NCBI RefSeq assembly: GCF_018424695.1
Contig: NZ_QTNQ01000027.1
Span: 1-46,589 of the forward strand
From: Vannielia litorea
GTDB taxonomy: Bacteria; Pseudomonadota; Alphaproteobacteria; Rhodobacterales; Rhodobacteraceae
Length of the DNA: 46,589 bases
Reading direction: 5' to 3'
Below, in pieces: positions 8,180 to 17,901 of this stretch. Made by a program: the position numbers and the translations under genes. Numbering within the stretch: the stretch's first letter is position 1; each line of letters starts with the position of its first letter. The notes beneath the pieces were generated by a model. The model did no database searches and had not been told where the DNA came from. It was given only the letters and a program-made list of their open reading frames with translations.

Positions 8180-10144
8180 ATGCGCCTCAGCCCCAAGCTC
8201 GTTACCCTCGCCGCGCTCGTTCTGGCTGCCGCGCTCTGCTACGTCAGCGCCACGGCTGCGGCGGGCCTGATCGAGCGGGGCTCGCAATCGGCGGTGAAGA
8301 CGGCGCTGATCGAGGGCGGGCACGATTGGGCCGGGGTGGAAACAGACGGGCTTCAGGTGATCCTCTCGGGCACAGCGCCCTCGGAGGCCGCGCGCTTCCG
8401 GGCGCTCTCGACCACCGGAAGCGTGGTAGACGCCTCCCGCGTCATCGACCAGATCGAGGTGCAGCCCGCCAAGCCGATCGAGGCGCCCAAGTTCTCCATC
8501 GAGATCCTGCGCAACGATGAAGGCGTGTCGATGATCGGGCTGATCCCCGCCGAGGTGGACCGTGACGCTTTCGCCGATCGCGTTGCCCTCGCGGTGGGGG
8601 AGCGGGTGGGCATCACCGACCTGCTCGAAACCGCCGATTACCCCCTGCCCGAGGGCTGGGACACGGCGGTGGAGTTCGGCCTTTACGCGCTCGAAATGCT
8701 GCCCCGCTCCAAGGTCTCTATCTCCGCCGACAGGGTGGCGGTGACGGCGATCAGCTCTTCAGGCGCCGAAAAGCGCAGGCTTGAAACCTCGCTGGCGCGC
8801 GAGGCGCCCGAGGGCGTGCGGCTGGTGGTTGATATCACCGCGCCCCGGCCCGTCATCACCCCCTTCACCCTGCGCTTCCTGATCGACGAGAGCGGCACCG
8901 CGCGCTTCGATGCCTGCTCTGCCGACACCGAGGAAACCCGCCGCCGCATCCTCTCTGCCGCCGCCTCCGCCGGGCTTCAGGGCCGGGCCGATTGTGTGCT
9001 GGGCCTCGGCGTGCCCACGCCCGATTGGGCCGAGGCCGCCGAGCAGGCCATCGCCGCCGTGGGCGAGCTTGGTGGCGGCTCCGTCACCTTCTCCGATGCC
9101 GATATCTCGCTGGTCGCCCTCGCGGGCACCGAGCAGACGGCCTTCGACAAGGTGGTCGGCGAGCTGGAAAGCAACCTGCCCGACGTCTTCTCGCTTACCT
9201 CCAAGCTGCCCGAGAAGGCCAGTGTCGACGGCACCGGCGAGGCCGAGCAGGGGCCGCCCGAGTTTGTCGCCACGCGTTCGCCCGAGGGCCGGGTGCAACT
9301 GCGCGGTCGCGTGACCAACGAGCAGGTGCGCGAAGCGGTGAAGAGCTTTGCCCAGGCCAGCTTCGGGTCCGAGGCCGTCTATCTTGCCACCCGGCTGGAC
9401 CCTGACCTGCCCGATGGCTGGCCGATCCGCGTGCTGGCCGGGCTGACAGCCCTGTCGGAACTCAACAGCGGCTCCGTCGTGGTGCAGCCCGCCTACATCG
9501 AGGTGCGCGGCATCACCGGCAACCCCGACGCCAAGGCCGAAATCGCCCGCCACCTCGCCGAGAAGCTGGGCGAGGGCGCGCATTTCGAGATCGCCGTGAC
9601 TTACGAGGCGCGGCTCGATCCTCTGGCCGACCTGCCCACGCCCGAGCAGTGCCTTGCCAAGATCGTGGCGATCAACGAGGCCACCAAGATCACCTTCGAG
9701 CCGAGCTCCACCGAAATCACCGGCCCCGCCGTGGGGGTGATGGACAAGATCGCAGAAGTGCTGAAGGGCAAGTGTTCGGAGATCGAATTTGCCTTCGAGA
9801 TCGGCGGCCACACCGACAGCCAGGGCCGCGAGACGATGAACCAGCAGCTCTCGCAGCAGCGGGCCGATGCCGTGCTGAACGCGCTGATGGAGCGCCGCGT
9901 GCTGACCGGCCGGATCACCGCCATCGGCTACGGCGAAGAGCAGCCCATCGCCGACAACGAGACCGAGGAGGGCCGCGAGGCCAACCGCCGCATCGAGTTC
10001 AAGCTCTCGGCCACCGGGGACGAGGCCGAAGAGGCTGGTGTTGGCGAGGCGGATGAGGCAGAAGGTGAGAACCCGTCAGAAGACACCGCAGACGACGGGG
10101 CCAGCGACGCGGAAGAGAGCGAGGCGGAGACCACGGGTGAGTAG
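8180..10144 (+). CDS. OmpA-family protein with BON-like repeats
   Basis: A 654-residue envelope protein. Residues 1-28 form a signal peptide or signal anchor. Several BON-like modules follow, seen as repeated VxxxxVxLxGxxxxxxxRxxL patterns (for example DGLQVILSGTAPSEAARFRAL near 55-75 and GRVQLRGRVTNEQVREAVKSF near 372-392). The C-terminal OmpA peptidoglycan-binding domain lies at about 500-620 and contains EIGGHTDSQGRETMNQQLSQ and the ANRRIEFKL end. The last 35 residues are very acidic and low-complexity. A GGAG ribosome site precedes the ATG. It overlaps the next gene by 8 bases. It probably links the envelope to peptidoglycan; its partners are unknown. Confidence 0.9.
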   Translation: MRLSPKLVTLAALVLAAALCYVSATAAAGLIERGSQSAVKTALIEGGHDWAGVETDGLQVILSGTAPSEAARFRALSTTGSVVDASRVIDQIEVQPAKPIEAPKFSIEILRNDEGVSMIGLIPAEVDRDAFADRVALAVGERVGITDLLETADYPLPEGWDTAVEFGLYALEMLPRSKVSISADRVAVTAISSSGAEKRRLETSLAREAPEGVRLVVDITAPRPVITPFTLRFLIDESGTARFDACSADTEETRRRILSAAASAGLQGRADCVLGLGVPTPDWAEAAEQAIAAVGELGGGSVTFSDADISLVALAGTEQTAFDKVVGELESNLPDVFSLTSKLPEKASVDGTGEAEQGPPEFVATRSPEGRVQLRGRVTNEQVREAVKSFAQASFGSEAVYLATRLDPDLPDGWPIRVLAGLTALSELNSGSVVVQPAYIEVRGITGNPDAKAEIARHLAEKLGEGAHFEIAVTYEARLDPLADLPTPEQCLAKIVAINEATKITFEPSSTEITGPAVGVMDKIAEVLKGKCSEIEFAFEIGGHTDSQGRETMNQQLSQQRADAVLNALMERRVLTGRITAIGYGEEQPIADNETEEGREANRRIEFKLSATGDEAEEAGVGEADEAEGENPSEDTADDGASDAEESEAETTGE

Positions 10145-10466
10145 ATCAGAGTTCATCATCGTCACGGCGATCATCCTCTTCGTCGCCTTCATGCTGGGAT
10201 GGTTCGCCAACTGGCTGATCCACCGCCTCAGCCGGGTGACGCAATCGGAGATGGGTGAACTCGACAAGATGGCCCAATCGCTCCACGAGGCCGAGGAAAC
10301 CCGCGACCAGGCCATTGCTTATCTCCAGCAACGCGAGGCCGAGTTGAGCAACCAGCTGAGCCAGACAGAGGCCGAGCTGACCGCGGCGATGGACGGGCTG
10401 CGCGACGCCCGGCGCGAGGCCGAAGAGCTGCGCAGCTATATCGAGCGCCACCAGCAGGCCGGATGA
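10137..10466 (+). CDS. Membrane-anchored coiled-coil protein
   Basis: A 109-residue protein with one N-terminal hydrophobic helix (residues about 5-25, IIVTAIILFVAFMLGWFANW) and then a charged heptad-like region rich in Glu, Gln and Leu that should form a coiled coil (about 35-105). The GTG start at 10137 overlaps the OmpA-gene stop by 8 bases; the open frame also runs upstream, but only as a shadow. Its stop overlaps the next start as ATGA. The tight packing suggests that the three products act together at the envelope. No family was recognised. Confidence 0.78.
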   Translation: MSRSEFIIVTAIILFVAFMLGWFANWLIHRLSRVTQSEMGELDKMAQSLHEAEETRDQAIAYLQQREAELSNQLSQTEAELTAAMDGLRDARREAEELRSYIERHQQAG

Positions 10467-11110
10467 GCGGCGACACGCCCCCTCTTAAGCTTCACATCTG
10501 CAATGCGCGTGGCGAACTGACGGGTTGTGCCGGATGGATCGGCGAGGCCGTCCGCGCCACCCACGCCCGTGCCAGCCGCTACCTGCCTCTTGGCCCGCTC
10601 GATGTGATCCTGCGAGCGGGGCGGCAGGTGATCCCCGAGAAGGGCCATGTCGGCCTCGCGCCGGGGCCGGGCATTGTGATCCTCACCGTCGATCCCGAGA
10701 ACCCGGCGCTGGAGGCCAACGCGGACGAAAGCCTGGAGCGGATGGTGGCCCACGAATTCCACCATGCTGCCCGCTGGGACGGGCCGGGCTATGGCCGCAC
10801 GTTGGGGGCCACGCTTGTCTCGGAGGGGCTGGCCTGCCACTTCGCACAGGAGCTCTTCGGCGCGCCGCTGGAGCCCTGGGAAGTGGCGGTGCCTGATGCG
10901 CTGGCCACATGGGGCCCGCGCATCCGTGACGATTGGCGCGATGCCTCCTACGATCACGGCGCATGGTTTTTCGGCACCGGCGAAATGCCAAACTGGCTGG
11001 GCTACTCGGCCGCCTACCAGCTTGTGGCCCGCTACTTTGCAGAGCACCCCACGGCCACCGCCTCGGCGCTTGCCCATGACCCGCCCGAGCATTTCCGGGC
11101 GCTTGTCTGA
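10463..11110 (+). CDS. DUF2268-like putative zinc protease
   Basis: A 215-residue protein with a HEFHH motif (HExxH zinc site) near residues 96-100 followed by LVSEGLACHFAQE near 117-129, where the Glu is the likely third zinc ligand. This pattern matches the DUF2268 predicted metalloprotease group. There is no signal peptide, so it is probably cytosolic or held at the membrane by a partner. It is the third gene of the overlapping module with the OmpA and coiled-coil proteins. Protease activity is inferred from the motif; a substrate is not known. Confidence 0.8.
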   Translation: MSGDTPPLKLHICNARGELTGCAGWIGEAVRATHARASRYLPLGPLDVILRAGRQVIPEKGHVGLAPGPGIVILTVDPENPALEANADESLERMVAHEFHHAARWDGPGYGRTLGATLVSEGLACHFAQELFGAPLEPWEVAVPDALATWGPRIRDDWRDASYDHGAWFFGTGEMPNWLGYSAAYQLVARYFAEHPTATASALAHDPPEHFRALV

Positions 11111-11260
11111 GGGCAAAACCCGTGCCTGCGTCACATTTTCCGCGCAATCTTCGAAAATAAATGGACGGAAACCCGGCCTCGCCGCGTAACATCCTTGTGG
11201 CTTTGCGCAAATCCGCGACAGAGCTAGGTTGAATGTGGTCTGCCGAGGCAGAGGATACCT

Positions 11261-12745
11261 ATGAACTTCCTGCGCCGCTCCCTCGTGGGGCTGTTCCTTC
11301 TTTCCGTCACGCTCGGGCTTCTGGCCGTGGCGGGCGCCAGCTTTTGGGGCGCGGTCCAAGAGCGGATGAACCGCGAGGCGGGTAGCCGCCCCGCGCGCGA
11401 ACGGGTGGCGGGCGTCAACGTGGTTCTGATCGAGCCGGGTAGCGCCGTGCCGGTGATGACGGCCTTCGGCGAGGTGCTGAGCGAGCGCACGCTCGACATC
11501 CGCGCCACCGTCGGCGGGCGCATCGTGGAGCTTTCGGGCAAGTTCACCGAGGGCGGCAGCGTCGAGGCGGGCGAGATTCTGGCCCGGATCGACCCGGTGA
11601 ATGCCGAGGCCGCGTTGGAGAATGCCCGCACCGATCTGGCCGAGGCCGAGGCCGAATTGGCCGATGCCGAGCGCGCGCTGGTGCTGGCGCGCGACGATCA
11701 GGCCGCCGCCGAGCGGCAGGCCGCGCTGCGCGCGCAAGCCCTTACGCGGCAGGAAAGCCTGCGCGAGCGCGGCGTAGGCTCTGCCGCCGCCGTCGAAGAG
11801 GCCCAGCTTGCCGCCGCCTCCGCCGATCAAGCGGTGCTGTCCAAACGTCAGGCCGTGGCCTCGGCGCAAAGCCGTGTCGATGTAGGCCGCAACGGCGTGA
11901 GCCGCGCGCGCATCGCCCTGTCCAACGCCGAGCGCAACCTGGACGACCATGAAATTCGCGCGTCCTTCACAGGCACGCTGGCCGATGTGGCGGTGGTCGA
12001 GGGTGGGCTGGTGGCCTCCAACGAGCTGATGGCCTCTCTGATCGACCCTGATGCGCTGGAGGTCTCCTTTCGCCTCAGCACCGCCCAATACGCTCGCCTT
12101 CTGGGCGACGACGGGCGGCTCATCCCCGCCGCCATGCAAGTGCGGCTCGATGTGTCGGGGCTCGATCTCGTGGCCGAGGGCACGCTTGATCGCGTCAGCG
12201 CTGCCGTGGGCGAGGGGCAGACGGGCCGGGTGATCTTTGCCGATCTTTCCGAGAGCGCCGGCTTCCGCCCCGGCGACTTCGTCACCGTCACCATCGAAGA
12301 GCCCGCGCTGGAAGGCGTGGCCGTGGTGCCCGCCACCGCCGTGGACGCGGCTGGCACCGTGCTGGTGCTGAACGCCGAAGAGCGGCTTGAGTTGGCCCAG
12401 GTGGAGGTGCTGCGGCGGCAGGGCAACGAGGTGATCATCCGCGCCGAGGGGCCAGCAGGCAGCCTGGCCGGGGCCCACATCGTGGCCGAACGCTCGCCGC
12501 TCGTCGGCCCGGGCATCCGCGCGCGCGCGCTCAACCTCGATCGGGAAGACGCCACTGACGCGGCCCAGCCCACTCCTGAAGAGCTGGTGGAGCTTTCGCC
12601 CGAGCGCCGCGCCCGGCTCATCGCCTTTATCGAGGGCAACAACCGCATGCCCGCCGACGCCAAGGAGCGCGTGCTGGCGCAACTCAGCCAGGATCGCGTG
12701 CCCGCTTCCACCGTCGAGCGGATCGAAAGCCGGATGGGAGGCTGA
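11261..12745 (+). CDS. RND efflux periplasmic adaptor (HlyD/MFP family)
   Basis: The adaptor joins an inner-membrane RND pump to an outer-membrane channel. The 494-residue protein has an N-terminal membrane anchor (residues 8-32). A lipoyl half-motif (IRATVGGRIVELSGKFTEGGSVEAGEILARID in pieces, about 84-115) is followed by a long Ala/Glu-rich alpha-hairpin (about 118-225) and the beta-barrel domain (about 240-350). It exceeds most family members because of a C-terminal Pro/Glu-rich tail with SPERRARLIAFIEGN. An AGAGGA ribosome site precedes the ATG. The permease gene starts 5 bases after its stop, so the two are one operon. No outer-membrane factor gene is present. Confidence 0.92.
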   Translation: MNFLRRSLVGLFLLSVTLGLLAVAGASFWGAVQERMNREAGSRPARERVAGVNVVLIEPGSAVPVMTAFGEVLSERTLDIRATVGGRIVELSGKFTEGGSVEAGEILARIDPVNAEAALENARTDLAEAEAELADAERALVLARDDQAAAERQAALRAQALTRQESLRERGVGSAAAVEEAQLAAASADQAVLSKRQAVASAQSRVDVGRNGVSRARIALSNAERNLDDHEIRASFTGTLADVAVVEGGLVASNELMASLIDPDALEVSFRLSTAQYARLLGDDGRLIPAAMQVRLDVSGLDLVAEGTLDRVSAAVGEGQTGRVIFADLSESAGFRPGDFVTVTIEEPALEGVAVVPATAVDAAGTVLVLNAEERLELAQVEVLRRQGNEVIIRAEGPAGSLAGAHIVAERSPLVGPGIRARALNLDREDATDAAQPTPEELVELSPERRARLIAFIEGNNRMPADAKERVLAQLSQDRVPASTVERIESRMGG

Positions 12746-12750
12746 GGCAC

Positions 12751-15700
12751 ATGGCCCGCAGCAAGCTGCCCACCCCGCCGCGCGCCACCGGCTTGCTCTC
12801 CTATTTCACCCGGCACAAGACCGCGGCCAACCTCGTGCTTCTTTTGATGATCGCCGCCGGGCTGGCCGCCTTCCCGAAGATGCGCGCGCAGTTCTTCCCA
12901 GATCTGATCTTCGACGAGGTGCGCGTGAGCGTCACCTGGGACGGGGCGGGGGCCGAGGATGTCGACAGCGCGATCATCGCCGTGCTGGAGCCGGCCCTGC
13001 TGGCGGTCGACGGCGTCGAGGAAAGCGAGAGCACCTCGCGCGAGGGCTCGGCCCGGATCGAGCTGGAATTCGAGCCGAACTATGACATGGCCCGCGCCGC
13101 CGAAGATGTGCAGACGGCGGTGGACGGCATCACCAACCTGCCCGAAGAGGCCGATGATCCGGTTGTCACCCGCCAGGCCTGGCGCGACCGCGTAACCGAC
13201 GTGATCATCACCGGCCCGGTGGGGGTGGAGCTGCTGGCGCGCTATGCCGACGAGTTCGTGGCCCGCCTGTTCGAGGCAGGCGTCACCCGCACCACCATCC
13301 GCGGCGTGGCCGCGCCCGAGGTGATCGTCGAGGTGCCCTCGGCGCAGCTCGTCAACAATGACATCACCATGCGCGAGATCGCCGATGCCATCGGCGCCGA
13401 GGCCGAGGCCGACCCGGCGGGCGACGTGAGCGGCGGCACGGCGCGGGTGCGCACCGGCGTGGCCAAGCGCAGTCCCGACGAGATCGCCGGGATCGTGCTG
13501 AAGCCCGATCTCACCATCGGCGACGTGGCCGAAATCCGCGTCGAGGGGGTGGACCGCAACCGCACCTATTACGTCGGCCCGAACCCGGCGGTGAGCGTGC
13601 GGGTGGACCGCTCGGCGCAGGGCGATGCCATCGACATCCAGCGCCGCGTCGAGGAGGTGGCCGCCGAGCTGGAGCTGACCCTGCCCGCGGGCGTGCGGGT
13701 AGACCTGATCCGCACCCGCAGCGAGGCCATCGAGGGGCGGCTGAACATCTTGATCGAGAACGGGCTGATGGGCCTCGGGCTGGTGTTGGTGCTGCTCTTT
13801 CTCTTTCTCAACGCCCGCACCGCCTTCTGGGTGGCCATGGGCATCCCGGTGGCGATGCTGGCGGCGGTGGCGATCATGTGGGTGGCTGGGCTGACGCTCA
13901 ACATGATTTCGCTCTTCGCCCTGCTCATCACGCTGGGGATCGTGGTGGATGACGCCATCGTGGTGGGCGAACACGCCGACTTTCGGGCGCGACGGCTGGG
14001 CGAAACGCCGATGCAGGCCTCCGAGAACGCGGCGATCCGCATGGCGGGGCCGGTGTTTTCCTCCACCATCACCACCGTCATCGCCTTCGCCGGGCTGACG
14101 GTGATCGAGGGGCGCTTCGGCGAGATGATCGCCGACATCCCCTTTACCGTGATCACCGTGCTGATCGCCTCGCTGGTCGAGTGCTTCATCATCCTGCCCA
14201 ACCACATGGCCCATGCGCTGGCCGCGACTCAGAAGAAGGCGGCGTGGTATGACTGGCCCTCGCGGCAGGTGAACAAGGGCTTCACCTGGGTGCGGGACAA
14301 GCCCTTCCGCACCCTCATGCGCGCGGTCGTCTGGGCGCGCTACCCGGTGCTGGCCGCCGCATTCGTGCTGCTGGCCGTTCAGGTGGGCGCGCTGGTACGG
14401 GGCGATGTGCAATGGCGCTTCTTCTCCGCGCCCGAAGAGGGCTCGGTCTCGGGCAACTTCGCCATGGCGCCGGGGGCCACCCGGGCCGACACGCTGGCGC
14501 AGATGCGCATGTTCCAGTCGGCGGTCGAGGCGCTGGGCGAAAAGTATGAAGCCGAGTTCGGGCGCAACCCGGTGGCCTATGCGGTGGCCGAGATCGGCGG
14601 CAACACAGGCCGGGGCCTCAGCGGTGTGGGCAACAAGGATGAAGATCTGCTGGGCTCTGTCGCCGTCGAGCTGATCGACCCCGACCTGCGGCCCTACGCC
14701 AGTGCCAGGTTCGTGACCGAGCTGCAGGAGACGGTCGAACGCCACCCGCTGGTCGAGGTGGTCAGCTTCCGCGGCTGGCGCGGCGGCCCCGGCGGCGATG
14801 CGCTGGATGTGCAGCTTTCAGGTGCCTCGGTGGGCCGGCTGAAGGAGGCGGCAGAGGCGCTGAAGACCCGGCTCGCGCAGTTCGGCGAGGTTTCGGCGCT
14901 GGAGGATACGCTCAGCTACGACAAGGAAGAGCTGATCCTCGATCTCACCCCGCAGGGGCAGGAGCTGGGCTTTTCCATCGATGGGCTGGGCTCGGTGCTG
15001 CGCCACCGCCTCGGCGGTATCGAAGCGGCGACATATCCCGATGGCCCCCGCTCCGCCGCGATCCGCGTCGAGCTGCCGGAAGACGAGCTGACAGCGGATT
15101 TCCTCGACCGCACCATGATGCGCACGCCCGACGGGGCCTATGTGCCGCTGGCCGACATCGTGAAGGTCTCCCGCCAGACGGGTTTTTCCACCATCGACCG
15201 TGAAAACGGCATTCGCCTCGTCTCCGTCACCGGCGATCTGGATGACGGGGACGCCGCCCGCGCCTCAGAGATCATGCTTCAGGTGCAGGAGGTGATCCTG
15301 CCCGCCATCGAGGAGGAATTCGGCGTCACCACCCGCATGAGCGGCCTTTCCGAACAGGAAAGCGAATTCCTGTCGGATGCGCTGCTGGGCTTCGGGGCCT
15401 GCATGATCGGCATCTACCTCGTGCTGGCCTGGATCTTCTCCAGCTGGACGCGGCCCTCGCTGATCATGGCGGTCATTCCCTTCGGCCTCATCGGTGCGAT
15501 CTGGGGCCATCAGATCTGGCAGTTGCCGCTGTCGATGTTCTCGGTCGTCGGCCTCATCGGCATGTCGGGGATCATCATCAACGACTCGATTGTGCTGGTC
15601 ACGACGGTGGATGAATACAGCCGCGAGCGCGGGCTGATCCCGGCCATCATCGACGGTGCCTGCGACCGCCTCCGCCCGGTGCTGCTCACCACGCTCACCA

Positions 15701-16140
15701 CGGTGATCGGCCTCTCTCCGCTGCTCTACGAGCCCTCCAGCCAGGCGCAGTTCCTGAAGCCCACGGTGGTGACACTGGTGTTTGGCCTCGGCTTCGGCAT
15801 GGTGCTGGTGCTGCTGGTGGTGCCCTCGCTTCTGGCGATGCAACAGGACGTGCGGCGGCAGTTTCAGGCGCTGCGTCGGGCCGGGCGCTTCCCCACCGGC
15901 GCGCGCGGCGTCTCGGGCGTGGTGGCGCTGGTAGCGCTGGCCGTGGCGCTGTGGTTCGCGGTGACGCTGGGCTGGACGATCGTCACCGGCGCCGTCTGGC
16001 CCGTGCTGGGCGCTCTCGTGCCCGCCAGCGGGCTTGCCGCCGCGCTCGGTCTGTTCCTCCTCGGCGCGCTTGCGCTTCTGGTCCTCGGCTTCGCTCTTGG
16101 CGCACTGAGCCTCATCCTCACAGGCCGCCGCACCGCCTGA
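12751..16140 (+). CDS. RND efflux permease (AcrB/HAE-type)
   Basis: An inner-membrane proton-driven exporter of 1129 residues. TM1 (about 24-42) is followed by the porter region starting FFPDLIFDEVRVSVTWDGAG. TM4 carries GIVVDDAIVVGE near residue 395, with the adjacent aspartates of the proton relay. The second half repeats the plan, ending with GLIGMSGIIINDSIVLV near 935 and TTLTTVIGLSPLL near 985. The protein is about 80 residues longer than typical; the extra tail holds two more hydrophobic helices (about 1060-1085 and 1095-1122). The substrate is unknown; the adaptor gene is directly upstream. Confidence 0.94.
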   Translation: MARSKLPTPPRATGLLSYFTRHKTAANLVLLLMIAAGLAAFPKMRAQFFPDLIFDEVRVSVTWDGAGAEDVDSAIIAVLEPALLAVDGVEESESTSREGSARIELEFEPNYDMARAAEDVQTAVDGITNLPEEADDPVVTRQAWRDRVTDVIITGPVGVELLARYADEFVARLFEAGVTRTTIRGVAAPEVIVEVPSAQLVNNDITMREIADAIGAEAEADPAGDVSGGTARVRTGVAKRSPDEIAGIVLKPDLTIGDVAEIRVEGVDRNRTYYVGPNPAVSVRVDRSAQGDAIDIQRRVEEVAAELELTLPAGVRVDLIRTRSEAIEGRLNILIENGLMGLGLVLVLLFLFLNARTAFWVAMGIPVAMLAAVAIMWVAGLTLNMISLFALLITLGIVVDDAIVVGEHADFRARRLGETPMQASENAAIRMAGPVFSSTITTVIAFAGLTVIEGRFGEMIADIPFTVITVLIASLVECFIILPNHMAHALAATQKKAAWYDWPSRQVNKGFTWVRDKPFRTLMRAVVWARYPVLAAAFVLLAVQVGALVRGDVQWRFFSAPEEGSVSGNFAMAPGATRADTLAQMRMFQSAVEALGEKYEAEFGRNPVAYAVAEIGGNTGRGLSGVGNKDEDLLGSVAVELIDPDLRPYASARFVTELQETVERHPLVEVVSFRGWRGGPGGDALDVQLSGASVGRLKEAAEALKTRLAQFGEVSALEDTLSYDKEELILDLTPQGQELGFSIDGLGSVLRHRLGGIEAATYPDGPRSAAIRVELPEDELTADFLDRTMMRTPDGAYVPLADIVKVSRQTGFSTIDRENGIRLVSVTGDLDDGDAARASEIMLQVQEVILPAIEEEFGVTTRMSGLSEQESEFLSDALLGFGACMIGIYLVLAWIFSSWTRPSLIMAVIPFGLIGAIWGHQIWQLPLSMFSVVGLIGMSGIIINDSIVLVTTVDEYSRERGLIPAIIDGACDRLRPVLLTTLTTVIGLSPLLYEPSSQAQFLKPTVVTLVFGLGFGMVLVLLVVPSLLAMQQDVRRQFQALRRAGRFPTGARGVSGVVALVALAVALWFAVTLGWTIVTGAVWPVLGALVPASGLAAALGLFLLGALALLVLGFALGALSLILTGRRTA

Positions 16141-16227
16141 CCGGGGCAGCCGTTCGGGGCCGCCGCCCCCTCATCGCAGCTGCGGTGAGGGCCGCAAGCA
16201 CCGAGGAGCGGCTGGTGCCACCGCGCC

Positions 16228-17784
16228 CTAAAGCGCGATCTCGCGGGTCAGCCCGATGTTCTGCCGAAAGGCGCTGTCATGGCTGGTGACGAGCAGCGCG
16301 CCGCTGTAGCCCCGCAGCGCGTCCTCCAGCAGCTCCACCGTTTCGATGTCGAGGTGGTTCGTCGGCTCGTCCAGCAGGAGCAGCGCAGGGGGCGTGCCGC
16401 CAAGCGCCGCAGCCAGCGCAGCTCTCAATCGCTCCCCGCCCGAAAGCTGCCCCACCGGCGCATGCGCAGCCGCGTTCCGAAACCCGTAGCGCGCCAGTAG
16501 CGCATGGGCCTCATTCGGCGTCATTTTCGGATGCACCCTCCTGAGGTTGTCCAGCAGGCTCACCCCGGCCTCCAGATCGCCCGCGTGCTGATCGAGTGTC
16601 GCCAAGGCCGCTGTCACGCCGATCTGCCCGGCCACCGGCGCGATCTGCCCGCGAACGGCGGCCAGCAGCGTGCTCTTCCCGGCGCCGTTCGGTCCGGTCA
16701 GCGCCACCCGCTCGCCCGCGGCCACCTCGGCCACCACCGGCCCCAGCCCGAACGTGCCGCGCGCCAGCACCAAGCCCTCCAGCCGCAGAACCACCGCCCC
16801 GCCCCGCGCGGCCTCGGCGCCGATCTCCAGTGCCCGCGCCGGGGCCACATGGGCCGCCGCCGCTGCCCGCGCGGCCTCGGCCCGGGCCTCCAGCCGCTCC
16901 GCCTTGCGCCGCTCGGCCCCCTGCGTGCGCCCGGCGCGGTCGGCCATCGCATCGGTCAGCACCTTGGGCTGCGAGCCGCTGGCCCGCGCCTTCTTGCCCG
17001 CCTGCGCCCGCTGCGCGGCCTTCTCCTTCGCCGCCTGCACTTCCCGCGCCACTCGGGCTTCCGCGCGGCGCGCGCGCTCCAGATCCTCGGCAGCCCTTGC
17101 CCGCCGCGCGTCGCGCGCCGCCACATGCGCCGCCCAGCCGCCGCCGGTCACATGGGCGCCCTGCGGGGTAATCTCCACGATCCGGTCCATGCCCTCCAGC
17201 AGCGCCCGGTCGTGGCTCGCCACCACCACGCCGCCCGGCCAGTCGCGGATGATCCCGGCCACAAGCGCGCGGCCCTCGGTATCGAGGTTGTTGGTGGGTT
17301 CGTCCATCAGCAGAACGTCCGGCCCCTCCAGCAGCAGCCGGGCCAGCCCCACCCGGGTGCGCTGCCCGCCCGAGAGCGTGGCCAGCGCGCGCGCCGGATC
17401 AAGGCCGCCAAGCCCCGCCTGCGCCAGCGAAGCCTCAATCCGGGGGGGCAGCAGCCAATCGGCCCGGTCCAGGTCATCACCCACCGGCGCGCCCGCCTCG
17501 ATTCGCGCGATCCGTGCCAGCGGCCCGGCCTGCCCGAGGGCCGCCGCAACCGGCGCCGAGAGATCGGGCCAGGATTGCAGGAGTTGCCCGGCGCTGGCCT
17601 GCCGGTCGATCTGCCCGGCCCCAGGCGCACCGCCCGCCAGCAGCGAGAGCAAGGTGGATTTGCCCACGCCGTTCGGCCCCACGAGGCCGGTGCGCTCGGG
17701 GCCGAAGGTCAGGCTGAGGGGTGGGGTAAGCGGGGTGCCGTCAGGTGCTGTGAGCGGGACGGCGGAGAGAGAAAGAGCAGGCAT
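16228..17784 (-). CDS. ABC-F family ATPase
   Basis: A soluble protein of 518 residues with two ABC ATPase domains and no membrane segments, the ABC-F plan of ribosome-associated factors. Domain 1 has [10 protein letters not shown] (35-44), [16 protein letters not shown] (139-154) and [11 protein letters not shown]. The charged Ala/Arg/Lys-rich linker covers about 230-310. Domain 2 has [26 protein letters not shown] and [12 protein letters not shown]. The ATG at 17784 follows GAGGTG. A 32-codon ORF starts 55 bases upstream and overlaps the beginning of the gene, a possible leader. The role could be translation quality control or antibiotic protection; the sequence does not decide. Confidence 0.93.
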   Translation of the reverse strand: MPALSLSAVPLTAPDGTPLTPPLSLTFGPERTGLVGPNGVGKSTLLSLLAGGAPGAGQIDRQASAGQLLQSWPDLSAPVAAALGQAGPLARIARIEAGAPVGDDLDRADWLLPPRIEASLAQAGLGGLDPARALATLSGGQRTRVGLARLLLEGPDVLLMDEPTNNLDTEGRALVAGIIRDWPGGVVVASHDRALLEGMDRIVEITPQGAHVTGGGWAAHVAARDARRARAAEDLERARRAEARVAREVQAAKEKAAQRAQAGKKARASGSQPKVLTDAMADRAGRTQGAERRKAERLEARAEAARAAAAAHVAPARALEIGAEAARGGAVVLRLEGLVLARGTFGLGPVVAEVAAGERVALTGPNGAGKSTLLAAVRGQIAPVAGQIGVTAALATLDQHAGDLEAGVSLLDNLRRVHPKMTPNEAHALLARYGFRNAAAHAPVGQLSGGERLRAALAAALGGTPPALLLLDEPTNHLDIETVELLEDALRGYSGALLVTSHDSAFRQNIGLTREIAL

Positions 17785-17839
17785 GAGACACCTCGGGGCA
17801 GAACGCGGGCAGGGCGAATGCGGTGAGGTGAATGGTCAT
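17741..17839 (-). CDS. Possible leader ORF overlapping the ABC-F start
   Basis: A 32-codon ORF (starts [13 protein letters not shown], ends RRPAHST) with its own good ribosome site (AGGGAGA, 7 bases before the ATG). It overlaps the first 44 bases of the ABC-F gene in a different frame. ABC-F genes elsewhere are often controlled by translated leaders that sense ribosome-targeting drugs, so this could be a regulatory peptide or serve translational coupling. It may also be chance: no codon-conservation test was possible here. Confidence 0.4.
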   Translation of the reverse strand: MTIHLTAFALPAFCPEVSHACSFSLRRPAHST

Positions 17840-17878
17840 GGCGGGGTCTCCCTTGGGTGGGTCAGACATAGGGGCCGG

Positions 17879-17901
17879 GCCCTGATGGGTCAAGTCAGGG
17901 C
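17879..17901 (-). promoter_or_regulatory. Hairpin between DsbD-like gene and ABC-F leader
   Basis: A 7-bp inverted repeat GCCCTGA / TCAGGGC with a 9-base loop overlaps the stop region of the DsbD-like gene and precedes the ABC-F leader ORF. There is no T-tract, so it is a weak terminator at best; it could be part of the ABC-F leader RNA. Confidence 0.3.

Noticed and set aside
10436..12682. Minus-strand frame of 748 codons opposite the protease-like and adaptor genes
   Set aside because: Shadow of genuine genes; no ribosome site and no recognisable fold.
11848..14745. Long minus-strand open frame of 965 codons opposite the RND genes
   Set aside because: It lies antisense to a clear adaptor/permease pair, has low-complexity His/Arg/Gly-rich sequence and matches no family; a GC-rich shadow.
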